From positions 992,001 to 1,056,000 of the forward strand of contig NZ_UWPB01000001.1 in NCBI RefSeq assembly GCF_900604945.1: 64,000 bases of DNA. Reading direction: 5' to 3'. A program made the position numbers and the translations under genes. Origin of the DNA: Ruminococcus sp. Marseille-P6503. GTDB taxonomy: Bacteria > Bacillota > Clostridia > Oscillospirales > Ruminococcaceae. Of this stretch, positions 36,121-44,798 are shown piece after piece (the stretch's first letter is position 1; each line of letters starts with the position of its first letter). The notes below the pieces were generated by a model. It had not been told where the DNA came from and did not search any database. It saw nothing but the letters and a program-made list of their open reading frames with translations.

Positions 36121-36228
36121 ATGAAAAAGCTATCAGCCGAAACAAAAGACAAAATTTACGGATTCACAAGCTGTCTTATTGCCGCATTAGCATTAATGGC
36201 GCTGATAAGCATGAGCTTTGTCCACTGA
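36121..36228 (+). CDS. Single-span membrane peptide of 35 residues
   Basis: ATG 36121 follows AAAGGA and the frame ends at TGA 36228, before a strong terminator. The product has a charged N-terminus (MKKLSAETKDKIYG) and one hydrophobic helix (SCLIAALALMALISMSFVH). It begins 45 bp after the fused ABC exporter stop and must be co-transcribed with it, so it could be a small subunit or regulator of the transporter. No family was recognised. Confidence 0.65.
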   Translation: MKKLSAETKDKIYGFTSCLIAALALMALISMSFVH

Positions 36229-36267
36229 TCACAGCCGTCCGCTGAACGGACGGTACGCTAAAAAATC

Positions 36268-36308
36268 AGTCCGCTGTGTTCAAATAAACAAACACAGCGG
36301 ACTTTTTT
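36268..36308 (+). terminator. Intrinsic terminator after the exporter unit
   Basis: AGTCCGCTGTGTT and its exact complement with a 10-base loop are followed by TTTTTT. A second inverted repeat, CCGTCCG/CGGACGG, lies just before it. Confidence 0.9.
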
Positions 36309-36349
36309 ATTGCAGTAAAATAAATTGAGAATATGAGCTTTTTCGGCAT

Positions 36350-36380
36350 AATAAAAGCGGAAGGTCTGAAACCTCCCGCT
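36350..36380 (-). terminator. Intrinsic terminator after the membrane protein gene
   Basis: AGCGGGAGGT and ACCTTCCGCT (one G-U pair) with a 5-base loop, then TTTTATT on the minus strand. It faces the exporter terminator. Another hairpin, CTGAC/GTCAG, lies at about 36390-36410. Confidence 0.75.
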
Positions 36381-36440
36381 TTAAAAGACCTGCTGACTTG
36401 CGTCAGCCCCCCTTTGTGTCGTGATAAGAAATATTGTAAA

Positions 36441-37307
36441 TCAAGATATTCCGAGGAACTCCAGATACTGCTTTTTAGGCATATTGGAAACTGAAGTTTC
36501 TTTAAGCTCGCTGCCCTCTGACAGCCTGTACTGTACAACAAGCTCTTTTTTTCCGGAATCGGTGGTTTTTACCGACCAGCCCACGTCCGGAATCACTCCG
36601 CGCGTTCCCTTATTTGTGATTGTCTTTCTGATTCCTTTCTGCTTCAAGGTAAAAAATTTCAGCTTGATATCCTCGCCGTACGGCTCGACGTATATTTTAA
36701 CAGCGCCCTTATCGCTGTCCTGAACATCGACAAGATAGAACTTATATTTTCCGTCAGGCGAAATCGTGTTGTTTTCATCGGTCACAGCCACGAGCTTTTC
36801 AACCTGATCGCTGTATCTGCTATAAACGCTTCCCGTCGTGTCAATATCCATATCAAGCACCGTTTCAACAGAGGAGCCGCCGAAAAGCATATTCAGCACA
36901 AAATAAGCTACAAGTCCGAGAACGTAAAGCAGCAGGTATATTGTTCCCATTATAACCTTAACGGTTTCATTGTTCCCTGAAGCAAAAAACATGACAACCG
37001 CTACTATGAAAGGCGGAATTATAAGCACCCACAGACCCATATTGAACAGGATCATAAAGAAAACGACCGGAAGCATAACGATACTCAGAAGCTTCGTGAT
37101 CGGCTGCTTTCTGGTATAAAGCATCAGAACGAGAAATACCAGACTGGCAAAAGCGTATATTGCAAAAAACGACGCCTGCATTCCCTCGGCAAATTCAAGC
37201 TTATAAAGAAAAGTAGCGTATGTCAGCAGAACGATAACAGCAAAATACGCCACATTAAATATTGAAACACAGCGTTTCACCCATACGTTAGACAAAACGT
37301 CCCTCAT
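36441..37307 (-). CDS. Polytopic membrane protein with an extracytoplasmic domain, unknown
   Basis: The 288-residue protein has five probable membrane helices between about residues 12 and 145 (for example VAYFAVIVLLTYATFLY and IYLLLYVLGLVAYFVLNML). They are followed by a soluble domain of about 140 residues (VSPDGKYKFYLVDVQDSDKG-like beta strands, then VQYRLSEGSEL) that probably lies outside the cell. GGAGG precedes ATG 37307. I do not recognise the family. It stands between the fused exporter and the lipoprotein adaptor and may work with them, which is only a guess from position. Confidence 0.78.
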   Translation of the reverse strand: MRDVLSNVWVKRCVSIFNVAYFAVIVLLTYATFLYKLEFAEGMQASFFAIYAFASLVFLVLMLYTRKQPITKLLSIVMLPVVFFMILFNMGLWVLIIPPFIVAVVMFFASGNNETVKVIMGTIYLLLYVLGLVAYFVLNMLFGGSSVETVLDMDIDTTGSVYSRYSDQVEKLVAVTDENNTISPDGKYKFYLVDVQDSDKGAVKIYVEPYGEDIKLKFFTLKQKGIRKTITNKGTRGVIPDVGWSVKTTDSGKKELVVQYRLSEGSELKETSVSNMPKKQYLEFLGIS

Positions 37308-37534
37308 CTGAAAATCCTCCTAGAAATATCTCCGTTTTTGTTCATAGCATTAAAATATACCGCATGGCTCAACGGCTTTGCCCCGACAGAAAACCTCGGC
37401 GCATATAAATATTTTATACCATTTCTATAAAAAAATCAAGCGGTTATCAGTAATTTATCTGTCTGTATATTTTCTTCCGCATTGACGGCAATCCTCTGCA
37501 AAACCGCTGAAAATTCACAAGCCTATCAAAAGGT

Positions 37535-38533
37535 TTAATTCAGAATAAGCTCCTCGCCGCCCGTAAGACCACTGAGAATCTCAACCTTATCGCTGTCCTC
37601 AATCCCAAGCTCAACGTCCTGCTCTACCTTTACTCCGTCTATAAGCAGGTTTACAAAAGTGCGCTCGCCCACAGTCTTTACCGCGTCTTTGGGAACTACC
37701 ACAGTATCAAGTCTGGAATAAACGTCAAAGCAGACCTGAACATCTCCGAAATCAAAAAGCTCGCTGTCATCGGAGGGAGTTATAACATATATATAAGTAG
37801 AATAATCTCCGTTTTCATTATGAATAATATCGGTTACCGTAGCGTCGCAGGAATTGACGCCCTGCTCCAGTATGACCTTAGTGCCGAAATTAACGTTGTT
37901 AAGCGGATTGTCGTAGACCTCGCAGCACAGATATTCCTGCGATCTGTCGGCAGCAAATCCGAAAATCTGTCCCTTGCTTACATATGAATACACGTTCAGC
38001 TCCTGCCTGTAGTCGTCGCCGGTCATAACCGTAAAAACGCCGTCGCACGGAGCGTAAACATTGTAATCGTCAAGAGAAGCAACAAGATGATCGTATTCAA
38101 GCTGCTGTATCTCCAAGTCGATCCGCGCAAAGCTTATCTCGTCGGCAGAGCCGTTGTTTGACTGCAAGGTTTCCAGCGTTTTCTTCGCCTGATTTAAGTA
38201 AACCTCTTTCTCCTCGATCCGCTCCTGAACCTCGTCAGTGTTCAGCGTACATAGCAGATCGCCTTTTTTTACCTCCGAGTTCGTTTCAACGCTGATCGTT
38301 TCGATCTGACCGTCAGCTTTAAATGAAACATACTCATAGTAAGGATAGCCGTAGCTTCCCTCCTGATAATACTTTTCGGAAATTTCCGAAATCTCCGCCT
38401 TTGCTGTTTTATATGCAACATCCTTGGTTTCAAGGATAGGAACGGCTATTTCTCCTGTTTTATCTTCGCTTCCGCAGGAAACGCACATACACGCCGTTAC
38501 GATCGCAGCCGTAATTATAAAAAGCTTTTTCAT
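37535..38533 (-). CDS. HlyD/MacA-type membrane fusion (adaptor) lipoprotein
   Basis: The 332-residue protein has a lipoprotein signal (MKKLFIITAAIVTACMCVSC) with the lipid-accepting cysteine near residue 20. A barrel-sandwich/lipoyl half-motif (VEVKKGDLLCTLN region), a short coiled-coil hairpin (about 115-160), the second half-motif (YAPCDGVFTVM) and a beta-barrel with C-terminal domain (PKDAVKTVGERTFVNLL) follow. Such adaptors work with MacB-like ABC exporters. No permease gene is adjacent on the same strand; the nearest candidate is the fused exporter at 33271-36075. AGGAG precedes ATG 38533. Confidence 0.85.
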   Translation of the reverse strand: MKKLFIITAAIVTACMCVSCGSEDKTGEIAVPILETKDVAYKTAKAEISEISEKYYQEGSYGYPYYEYVSFKADGQIETISVETNSEVKKGDLLCTLNTDEVQERIEEKEVYLNQAKKTLETLQSNNGSADEISFARIDLEIQQLEYDHLVASLDDYNVYAPCDGVFTVMTGDDYRQELNVYSYVSKGQIFGFAADRSQEYLCCEVYDNPLNNVNFGTKVILEQGVNSCDATVTDIIHNENGDYSTYIYVITPSDDSELFDFGDVQVCFDVYSRLDTVVVPKDAVKTVGERTFVNLLIDGVKVEQDVELGIEDSDKVEILSGLTGGEELILN

Positions 38534-38634
38534 AAAAACTCCTATCACAATCAAATATCAGAAAACCGCGTCAGAATCCTCCTTATTTAACCGAACCGCT
38601 TTTCTGAAACGGCAAAGCCGCCTATATCAAATAT

Positions 38635-38663
38635 ATTTTATCATTTTTCGTCAGAAAGTGCAA
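38635..38663 (-). promoter_or_regulatory. Promoter of the adaptor lipoprotein gene
   Basis: TTGCAC (38658-38663), 17 bp and TAAAAT (38635-38640) on the minus strand, with a leader of about 95 nt. Confidence 0.65.
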
Positions 38664-38727
38664 TAAGCTTTCTGCCATATTGTATATCTGCACAACAATT
38701 CACAAAAATATTTAGACAAATTAACCA

Positions 38728-39831
38728 TTACGATTCAATAAAATGTAAAATTACCGCGTTAGACACCAGAAAGCCCTCCGGAGTAAGAGCTATCCTGCCT
38801 CCGTCACAGCGGCAAAGACCTCCCTTCTCCAACGCAAGCGCATTTGCGGCGGCTTTCTTCGCAAACTCGCGTCCGCCCAGTTCGGAAAGCCTGCTCAGAC
38901 TTATCCCCTCTTTCAGCCTTAGTCCGAGCATTATATATTCCTCCAGTCTGTCAGGCTTCTCATCTGTAACAAGCTCAGCCTGGAGGTTATTGGCGGCAAA
39001 GGATTTCACATCGTCAGGGCACATATACCTTTTACCCTGAAAATATGAATGGGCGGAAGGACCGATACCGATATATTCGCCGCCCAGCCAGTATTTCAGA
39101 TTATGACGGCTTTCCATTCCGGGCTTTGCAAAATTGGAGATCTCATACTGCATAAAGCCCTTGTCCTCAAGCATATCCACCGCTGTAAGATACATAATTC
39201 GCATAAGCTCATCATCGGCGACGGATTTTTTTATTTCATCGCAGTTATAGGGAGTATTCTCCTCTATTTTCAGCATATAAGCGGAAATATGCGTTACGGG
39301 CAGACTGCATATCCTGTCAATGCTGTCCTCCAGCGATTCCGGCGTCTGACCGCAAAGCCCGAGCATTATATCGCAGGATATATTAAAAAAACCGGCTTTG
39401 ACCGCGTCGCTGACCGCCGCCCCCGCCTGCCGGAAGCTGTGCAGTCTGCCAAGCGTCCTCAGCTGTGAATCGTCGGCAGACTGCACGCCGAAAGACAGCC
39501 TGTTTACTCCTGCCGCTCTGTAGCCGCAAAATTTATCATAATCCGACGACGAAGGATTGCACTCCATCGTTACTTCCGGCTTCTCAAGGCTGAAGCTTGC
39601 GGCAACCGCGTCAAGTATGCTTCCCGTCTGCTCCGGCGTCAGAAGCGAAGGAGTTCCTCCTCCGAAATAGACAGTATCAACGCTTACGCCTTTCCCCTGC
39701 CACCGCTTTATATTTCTGACAACCGCGTCTGTAAAGCTGTCCGAGGCTTCCATGCTCCAGCCTGTGGAATAAAAATCGCAGTAGGGACACTTTCTGAGGC
39801 AAAAAGGAACGTGTATGTACAGACCTGTCAT
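38728..39831 (-). CDS. hemW: Radical SAM heme chaperone HemW
   Basis: The 367 residues match HemW (formerly called HemN-like). The radical SAM cluster motif CLRKCPYCDF has the CxxxCxxC pattern, preceded by GLYIHVPF. The next conserved elements are VYFGGGTPSLL, MECNPSS and RLSFGVQSADDSQL. The C-terminal domain has GIGPSAHSY. HemW delivers heme rather than making it, so the symbol hemN was not used. ATG overlaps the preceding membrane gene's stop (TGATG). The lepA-hemW association is conserved in Firmicutes, here interrupted by two membrane-protein genes. Confidence 0.94.
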   Translation of the reverse strand: MTGLYIHVPFCLRKCPYCDFYSTGWSMEASDSFTDAVVRNIKRWQGKGVSVDTVYFGGGTPSLLTPEQTGSILDAVAASFSLEKPEVTMECNPSSSDYDKFCGYRAAGVNRLSFGVQSADDSQLRTLGRLHSFRQAGAAVSDAVKAGFFNISCDIMLGLCGQTPESLEDSIDRICSLPVTHISAYMLKIEENTPYNCDEIKKSVADDELMRIMYLTAVDMLEDKGFMQYEISNFAKPGMESRHNLKYWLGGEYIGIGPSAHSYFQGKRYMCPDDVKSFAANNLQAELVTDEKPDRLEEYIMLGLRLKEGISLSRLSELGGREFAKKAAANALALEKGGLCRCDGGRIALTPEGFLVSNAVILHFIES

Positions 39832-40301
39832 CAGACGTCATCGCCGTCCTTGAAAGCGTCTTCTATATATGCCGCCGCCTTTTCGCCGTTGCCCCGTATA
39901 TGCCTTGCCGCCGCGCATATTCCGTATTTGGCGATACAAACGGCAAACATACCCAAAAGTATCAGCGCCGCGTAAAGCACAAACCACATCTGTTCCTCAA
40001 GGCTGAGCTGAAAATACACGGAACGGCTTCCGATAAAGCTGACAGCCGCAGGATGTATAACCACATAGCAGATAAAGCCTAATATTCCGCTGTAAGCGAT
40101 ACAGGCGGCAATTCCGACCGCGGACGCCCTGAATTTCAGCGAGGAAAACTTTATTCCCGCAAAGGCTACCCAGCATATCAGCGCAAAGAGCGCAAAGCCC
40201 CGCGACATATTGGCATATACCTCGTAAAGCAGAGGAAGCAGAACGGCTCCACAGAAGCCGAAGATAAGCGAGTATTTCATTGATTTCGGAAAATCGTTCA
40301 T
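39831..40301 (-). CDS. Four-helix membrane protein, unknown
   Basis: The 156-residue protein starts MNDFPKSMKYSLIFGF at ATG 40301 with AAAGGA in front; the longer frame upstream lacks a site. It has about four hydrophobic helices (for example LIFGFCGAVLLPLLYEVY and WFVLYAALILLGMFAVCIAKY) and an acidic, Lys-containing tail, YIEDAFKDGDDV. It overlaps hemW by one base, so it is translated in coupling with it. The family was not recognised. Confidence 0.75.
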   Translation of the reverse strand: MNDFPKSMKYSLIFGFCGAVLLPLLYEVYANMSRGFALFALICWVAFAGIKFSSLKFRASAVGIAACIAYSGILGFICYVVIHPAAVSFIGSRSVYFQLSLEEQMWFVLYAALILLGMFAVCIAKYGICAAARHIRGNGEKAAAYIEDAFKDGDDV

Positions 40302-40395
40302 AGTGAATCCTTTCTTAAAGCAATCCGTTTCCGGTTGGATAAACGGCTCCATGATCATAAAGGCTGAGAATTCTGCAAACGCGGCAGGCAGAGCT

Positions 40396-40875
40396 TCAGC
40401 GCATATGTTTTCTTATCCATGCGCCGTTGTTCTTTTTATATTTCAGCGCGCATAAAACGCCTCCGAACAGCGCCAGTCCAATTGAATTGACGGTAATATT
40501 TCTGAATATATTCAGATGATAGCTGCCGTCAAGATAATAAACTATCTGCCAGTAGACCTGAGACATATCCGGCTCGAAAACCTTTTCTATCCAGAAATAC
40601 AAAACCGCCGTTCCCGCTGCCGCCGCTAAAAAATAATACATCACATGGCGCGCAAATTCGGTCGCATTATTTGCGGCAAAGCTGAAAAAGAAAATAATCT
40701 CGTAAACTATCCAGATAACGTATTTTACATAGGTATTAAAATAATACGCGGCTTCGGTGCTTGCGCTGTAAAAATAAGCGTACCAGCAGCCAAAGAAATA
40801 CAAAGCTGTAACCAGAACCGCCCACAGCGGCGCAAGCTTGTGAAACAAGTTTTTATTTTTTAAAAATAAAGCCAT
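40396..40875 (-). CDS. Four-helix membrane protein, unknown
   Basis: The 159-residue protein has hydrophobic helices at about 15-37, 48-68, 78-97 and 128-146, rich in Tyr, Phe and Trp (WYAYFYSASTEAAYYF, YEIIFFFSFAANNA). A basic C-terminus (KYKKNNGAWIRKHMR) follows. A GGGGGG site precedes ATG 40875, 38 bp after the lepA stop. It and the next membrane gene separate lepA from hemW. Its similarity in size and layout to the neighbour suggests they may be related or act together. The family was not recognised. Confidence 0.75.
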   Translation of the reverse strand: MALFLKNKNLFHKLAPLWAVLVTALYFFGCWYAYFYSASTEAAYYFNTYVKYVIWIVYEIIFFFSFAANNATEFARHVMYYFLAAAAGTAVLYFWIEKVFEPDMSQVYWQIVYYLDGSYHLNIFRNITVNSIGLALFGGVLCALKYKKNNGAWIRKHMR

Positions 40876-40913
40876 GATTTCCCCCCCGGGTATTAAGAAA
40901 AAGGCGCGGCAGA

Positions 40914-42716
40914 CTACTCGTCCAGCTTAAGCACCGACATAAACGCCTCCTGCGGCACCTCGACTGAGCCAAGCTGACGCATACGCTTTTTGCCCTCCTT
41001 CTGTTTTTCAAGCAGCTTTTTCTTTCTTGTAATATCTCCGCCGTAGCATTTTGCAAGCACGTCCTTGCGCATTGCCCTGACGGTTTCTCTTGCAATGACC
41101 TTTCCGCCGATTGCCGCCTGGATAGGCACCTCGAAAAGCTGTCTTGGTATGTTCTCCTTAAGCTTTTCCGCTATACGCCTTCCTCTAGAGTAAGCCTTGT
41201 CAACATGAACGATAAAGGAAAGAGCGTCGACTACCTCGCCGTTAAGGAGAATATCCAGCTTGACAAGCTTGCTGGGAGCGTAGCCCTTTATTTCATAGTC
41301 AAATGAAGCGTAACCCCTCGTACGGGATTTAAGCGCGTCAAAGAAGTCGTAAACTATCTCGTTAAGCGGAAGCTCGTAATGCAGCTCAACCCTCGTTTCA
41401 TCAAGATAGGTCATATTCCTGAATACTCCCCGCCTGTCCTGACAAAGCTCCATGATATTTCCCACAAACTCCGAGGGAGTTAAAATATCGGCTTTTACCA
41501 CCGGCTCCTCCGCCGAAGCAATAAGCGCGGGATCAGGATAGTTTGTAGGATTGTCAATATAAACGGTGCTTCCATCGGTAAGATTTACCTTATAAATAAC
41601 AGACGGAGCAGTAGTGATGAGATCAAGATCGTACTCCCTTTCAAGCCGCTCCTGAATTATCTCCATATGAAGCAGTCCAAGAAAGCCGCAGCGGAAGCCG
41701 AAGCCCAGAGCGATCGAGGTTTCCGGTTCAAAGGACAAAGACGCGTCGTTAAGCATAAGCTTTTCCAGAGCGTCGCGCAGATCGGGGTACTTCGCCCCGT
41801 CGGCAGGGTAAATTCCGGAATACACCATAGGATTGACCTTTTTATATCCCGCCAGCGGCTCCAGGCACGGGGCTTCGGCGTTTGTAACGGTATCTCCAAC
41901 TCTTGTATCGCCGATATTCTTTATGGAAGCGGCGATATATCCCACCTCGCCGGCATGAAGCTCTCCTACGGGAACAAGCTCCGTCGCTCCCATATAGCCT
42001 ATCTCGGTAGTCTGAAACTCGACGCCGGTAGCCATCATTTTTATGGTATCCCCAGTCTTTACGCAGCCGTCCTTCACCCTGACAAACACTATTACGCCCT
42101 TGTAGGAATCGTAATAGCTGTCGAAAATCAACGCCTTTAAGGGGGCGGTCTCATCTCCCGACGGACAGGGAATATCCGTTACGGCTCTTTCAAGAACTTC
42201 ATGAATATTAGTACCCAGCTTCGCCGAAACCCTCGGAGCGTCCATTGCCGGAATTCCGATAACATTTTCGACCTCGGCGCAGACCCTTTCGGGATCCGCC
42301 GAGGGCAGGTCTATCTTATTTACTACGGGAAGTATCTCAAGATCATGTTCGATTGCAAGATAGGTATTTGCAAGCGTCTGCGCCTCGATCCCCTGAGAAG
42401 CGTCAACCACCAGCACAGCCCCCTCGCAAGCGGCAAGAGAACGCGAGACCTCGTAATTAAAATCCACATGACCCGGAGTATCTATAAGATTAAATACATA
42501 ATCCTCTCCGTTATCGGCATGATAATTAAGGCGCACAGCTCTGGCTTTAATGGTAATTCCACGCTCACGCTCGATATCCATATTATCGAGAAGCTGATTC
42601 TCCATATCCCTCAGCGCGACAGTCTGGGTCTGCTCCAGTATCCTGTCTGCCAGAGTGGATTTACCGTGGTCGATATGGGCTATTATACAGAAATTTCTGA
42701 TATTTTTCTGATTCAT
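40914..42716 (-). CDS. lepA: Elongation factor 4 (LepA)
   Basis: LepA is a ribosome-associated translational GTPase. At 600 residues it is full length. The GTPase motifs are [33 protein letters not shown] and [13 protein letters not shown]. The C-terminal domain unique to LepA includes [19 protein letters not shown] and ends [26 protein letters not shown] precedes ATG 42716. It leads a probable four-gene unit ending in hemW. Confidence 0.98.
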   Translation of the reverse strand: MNQKNIRNFCIIAHIDHGKSTLADRILEQTQTVALRDMENQLLDNMDIERERGITIKARAVRLNYHADNGEDYVFNLIDTPGHVDFNYEVSRSLAACEGAVLVVDASQGIEAQTLANTYLAIEHDLEILPVVNKIDLPSADPERVCAEVENVIGIPAMDAPRVSAKLGTNIHEVLERAVTDIPCPSGDETAPLKALIFDSYYDSYKGVIVFVRVKDGCVKTGDTIKMMATGVEFQTTEIGYMGATELVPVGELHAGEVGYIAASIKNIGDTRVGDTVTNAEAPCLEPLAGYKKVNPMVYSGIYPADGAKYPDLRDALEKLMLNDASLSFEPETSIALGFGFRCGFLGLLHMEIIQERLEREYDLDLITTAPSVIYKVNLTDGSTVYIDNPTNYPDPALIASAEEPVVKADILTPSEFVGNIMELCQDRRGVFRNMTYLDETRVELHYELPLNEIVYDFFDALKSRTRGYASFDYEIKGYAPSKLVKLDILLNGEVVDALSFIVHVDKAYSRGRRIAEKLKENIPRQLFEVPIQAAIGGKVIARETVRAMRKDVLAKCYGGDITRKKKLLEKQKEGKKRMRQLGSVEVPQEAFMSVLKLDE

Positions 42717-42762
42717 TTAAATTCTCCTACTATAAAAAATCACATACTTTTCCATGATAATT

Positions 42763-42791
42763 ATTATATCATCTACATCTATGAAAGTCAA
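42763..42791 (-). promoter_or_regulatory. Sigma-A promoter of lepA
   Basis: TTGACT (42786-42791), 17 bp and TATAAT (42763-42768) on the minus strand. Confidence 0.88.
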
Positions 42792-42929
42792 CATAAAGAT
42801 ATCCGCGGTATCAGTCAAAACATTTGAATTTGAAGATAATCGTGAATATTATTAAGGTAATTTTCGGCAGGCTGATAACTGCCGCATATATTTCACCTCA
42901 GAAAATCAGAAAAAATTTGCGAAAAGGTA

Positions 42930-42958
42930 TTGACAACTGCAAAAGTATAAGGTATAAT
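42930..42958 (+). promoter_or_regulatory. Consensus promoter of tRNA-Thr
   Basis: A perfect TTGACA (42930-42935), 17 bp and TATAAT (42953-42958) end 11 bp before the tRNA. Confidence 0.92.
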
Positions 42959-42969
42959 ATTTATGTTAC

Positions 42970-43045
42970 GCTGCTATGGCTCAGTAGGCAGAGCACGTCC
43001 TTGGTAAGGACGAGGTCACCGGTTCGATCCCGGTTAGCAGCTCCA
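42970..43045 (+). tRNA. tRNA-Thr (anticodon GGT)
   Basis: The 76-base tRNA folds into a full cloverleaf. The acceptor GCTGCTA pairs with TAGCAGC, the D arm contains GGCTCAGTAGGCAGAGC, the anticodon stem CGTCC/GGACG encloses TTGGTAA with anticodon GGT, and the T arm has GGTTCGATCC. CCA is encoded. It has its own promoter and terminator. Confidence 0.97.
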
Positions 43046-43066
43046 GTCCCAGCGCGGACAGCGCAA

Positions 43067-43100
43067 TACCCGTCATCATTTTGTGGTGGCGGGTAATTTT
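43067..43100 (+). terminator. Intrinsic terminator after tRNA-Thr
   Basis: TACCCGTCATCA and TGGTGGCGGGTA (two G-U pairs) with a 5-base loop, then a TTTT run. Confidence 0.75.
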
Positions 43101-43165
43101 ATGCCGCTGGACAAAGATCTATTTCATTGCCGCAACACATTTTGTAATCATAAAATATATAATGT

Positions 43166-43195
43166 AAAAAAAGCCCGTATTTATGGGCTTTTTTG
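43166..43195. terminator. Second, bidirectional terminator between tRNA-Thr and gatB
   Basis: AAAAAAGCCCGTA and its complement TGGGCTTTTTT form a short stem with A- and T-runs on both sides. Confidence 0.75.
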
Positions 43196-43257
43196 CTGCC
43201 CAAAAATAAATTGAAAAGAAAATATAAAATTTCCAATGCCTTTCAGTAGAATTAAAA

Positions 43258-43322
43258 AGCGATACAAAAGCGGCAATGCTTCTGTATCATAGCAGATTCA
43301 TTGAGCTTCTTGTATCGCAAAA
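43258..43322 (-). terminator. Possible terminator after gatB
   Basis: GCGATACAA and TTGTATCGC pair over a loop of about 40 bases, followed by TTTTT on the minus strand, 16 bp after the gatB stop. The long loop makes it uncertain. Confidence 0.5.
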
Positions 43323-43337
43323 AAATAATATCTGTTG

Positions 43338-44780
43338 TTACATCTCATTGATCCTATTGATCACGATTTCTTTCATCATACCCGGATTAGCCTTGCCCTT
43401 GGAAGCTTTCATGCATTGACCGACAAGATATCCAAGCGCGTTGGTCTTACCGTTTTTATAGTCGGCGATCGACTTCTCATTTTCACTAAGCACCTTATCC
43501 GCAATAGCCTCAAGCGCCGAAGCGTCGGAAACCTGTGCAAGACCGAGTTCGTCCACAAGCTCCCTGACTGACTTTTCCCGCTCAAGGATTACGGCAAATA
43601 TTTTCTTTCCGCCGGCATTGGAAATCGTTTTGTTTTCAATAAGCTCCACAAGCTCGGTAAGATTATCGGCGTTCAATTTCGTATCCGATACTGCTTTGGA
43701 GTTGTCGTTGAGATACTTGATGAAATCTCCCAATATCCATGTAGTATAGGCTTTAGCCTGAAATCTGCCCTTTGCCATACAGGAATCGAACAGCGAAGCA
43801 AGTTCTGCGGATTCGGCAATAAAAGCCGCGTCTTTCTGATCCATTCCGTATTCCTTGATATATCTTATCAGCTTTGCGTTGGGAAGCTCAGGAATATCTT
43901 CTTTAAGCCTGTCAACCCTTTCCTGATCAACTACTATAGTAAGCAGATCAGGCTCAGGAAAATACCGATAATCCTGGGAATCCTCTTTGGAACGCATTGA
44001 AACGCTTACGCCCTTTGCGTCGTCCCAGCGGCGTGTTTCCTGCACTACAGCGCCTCCATTTTCAAGGACTTCGATCTGCCTGTTTATCTCATAATCTATA
44101 CCGCGTACAGCAGCCGAAAAGCTGTTGACATTTTTCATTTCCGAGCGGGTTCCCAACGGCTCTCCCGGCTTATGGACTGAAACGTTGACGTCGCAGCGGA
44201 TCGAGCCCTGCTCCATTTTGCAATCGCATATTCCGAGATACTGAAGGATAGATTTAAGCGTTTCAAGATAAGCCTTCGCTTCAGCTGAGCTTCTCATATC
44301 CGGCTCGGAAACGATCTCTATCAGAGGAACGCCGCAGCGGTTAAGATCGACCAGCGAACAGCCGTCGAATTTATCCGAATGAAGCAGCTTTCCCGCGTCC
44401 TCCTCTATATGGATACGAGTTATTCCTATTCTCCGCTCTTCGCCGTCAACCATAATATCAACATAGCCGTTTTCACAAAGCGGAACCTCTGCCTGAGATA
44501 TCTGATACGCCTTGGGAAGGTCAGGATAAAAATAATTCTTCCTGTCCTGCTTGCAGACCCTGTTTATTCCGCAATTCAAAGCGTGTCCCATCTTTATCGC
44601 GTAATCAACGACCTTTTCATTGAGCGTAGGCAGCGTTCCCGGCATACCCATGCATATCGGACAAACCTGAGAATTTACCTCAAGTCCGAACTGGTTTTTA
44701 CAGTCGCAGTATATCTTGGAATCGGTATTAAGCTCAGCATGAGTTTCAAGACCGATCACAACCTCATAACCTTTTACCAT
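43338..44780 (-). CDS. gatB: Asp/Glu-tRNA amidotransferase subunit B
   Basis: GatB binds misacylated tRNA and phosphorylates the acid for transamidation to Gln-tRNA or Asn-tRNA. The 480 residues are full length. It starts VKGYEVVIGLETHAEL with the cysteines of the zinc/structural site (YCDCKNQFG and CPICMGMPG), then the catalytic region GITRIHIEEDAGK, RCGVPLIEIVSEPD and TRRWDDAKG. The C-terminal YqeY-like tail ends KGKANPGMMKEIVINRINEM. AAAGGAG precedes ATG 44780. It follows gatC-gatA in one operon. Confidence 0.97.
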   Translation of the reverse strand: MVKGYEVVIGLETHAELNTDSKIYCDCKNQFGLEVNSQVCPICMGMPGTLPTLNEKVVDYAIKMGHALNCGINRVCKQDRKNYFYPDLPKAYQISQAEVPLCENGYVDIMVDGEERRIGITRIHIEEDAGKLLHSDKFDGCSLVDLNRCGVPLIEIVSEPDMRSSAEAKAYLETLKSILQYLGICDCKMEQGSIRCDVNVSVHKPGEPLGTRSEMKNVNSFSAAVRGIDYEINRQIEVLENGGAVVQETRRWDDAKGVSVSMRSKEDSQDYRYFPEPDLLTIVVDQERVDRLKEDIPELPNAKLIRYIKEYGMDQKDAAFIAESAELASLFDSCMAKGRFQAKAYTTWILGDFIKYLNDNSKAVSDTKLNADNLTELVELIENKTISNAGGKKIFAVILEREKSVRELVDELGLAQVSDASALEAIADKVLSENEKSIADYKNGKTNALGYLVGQCMKASKGKANPGMMKEIVINRINEM

Positions 44781-44798
44781 TTTACAAGACTCCTTTCC

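Noticed and set aside
42824-43096. 90-residue plus-strand frame covering the tRNA-Thr
   Set aside because: It spans the tRNA promoter, tRNA and terminator; no coding signals.
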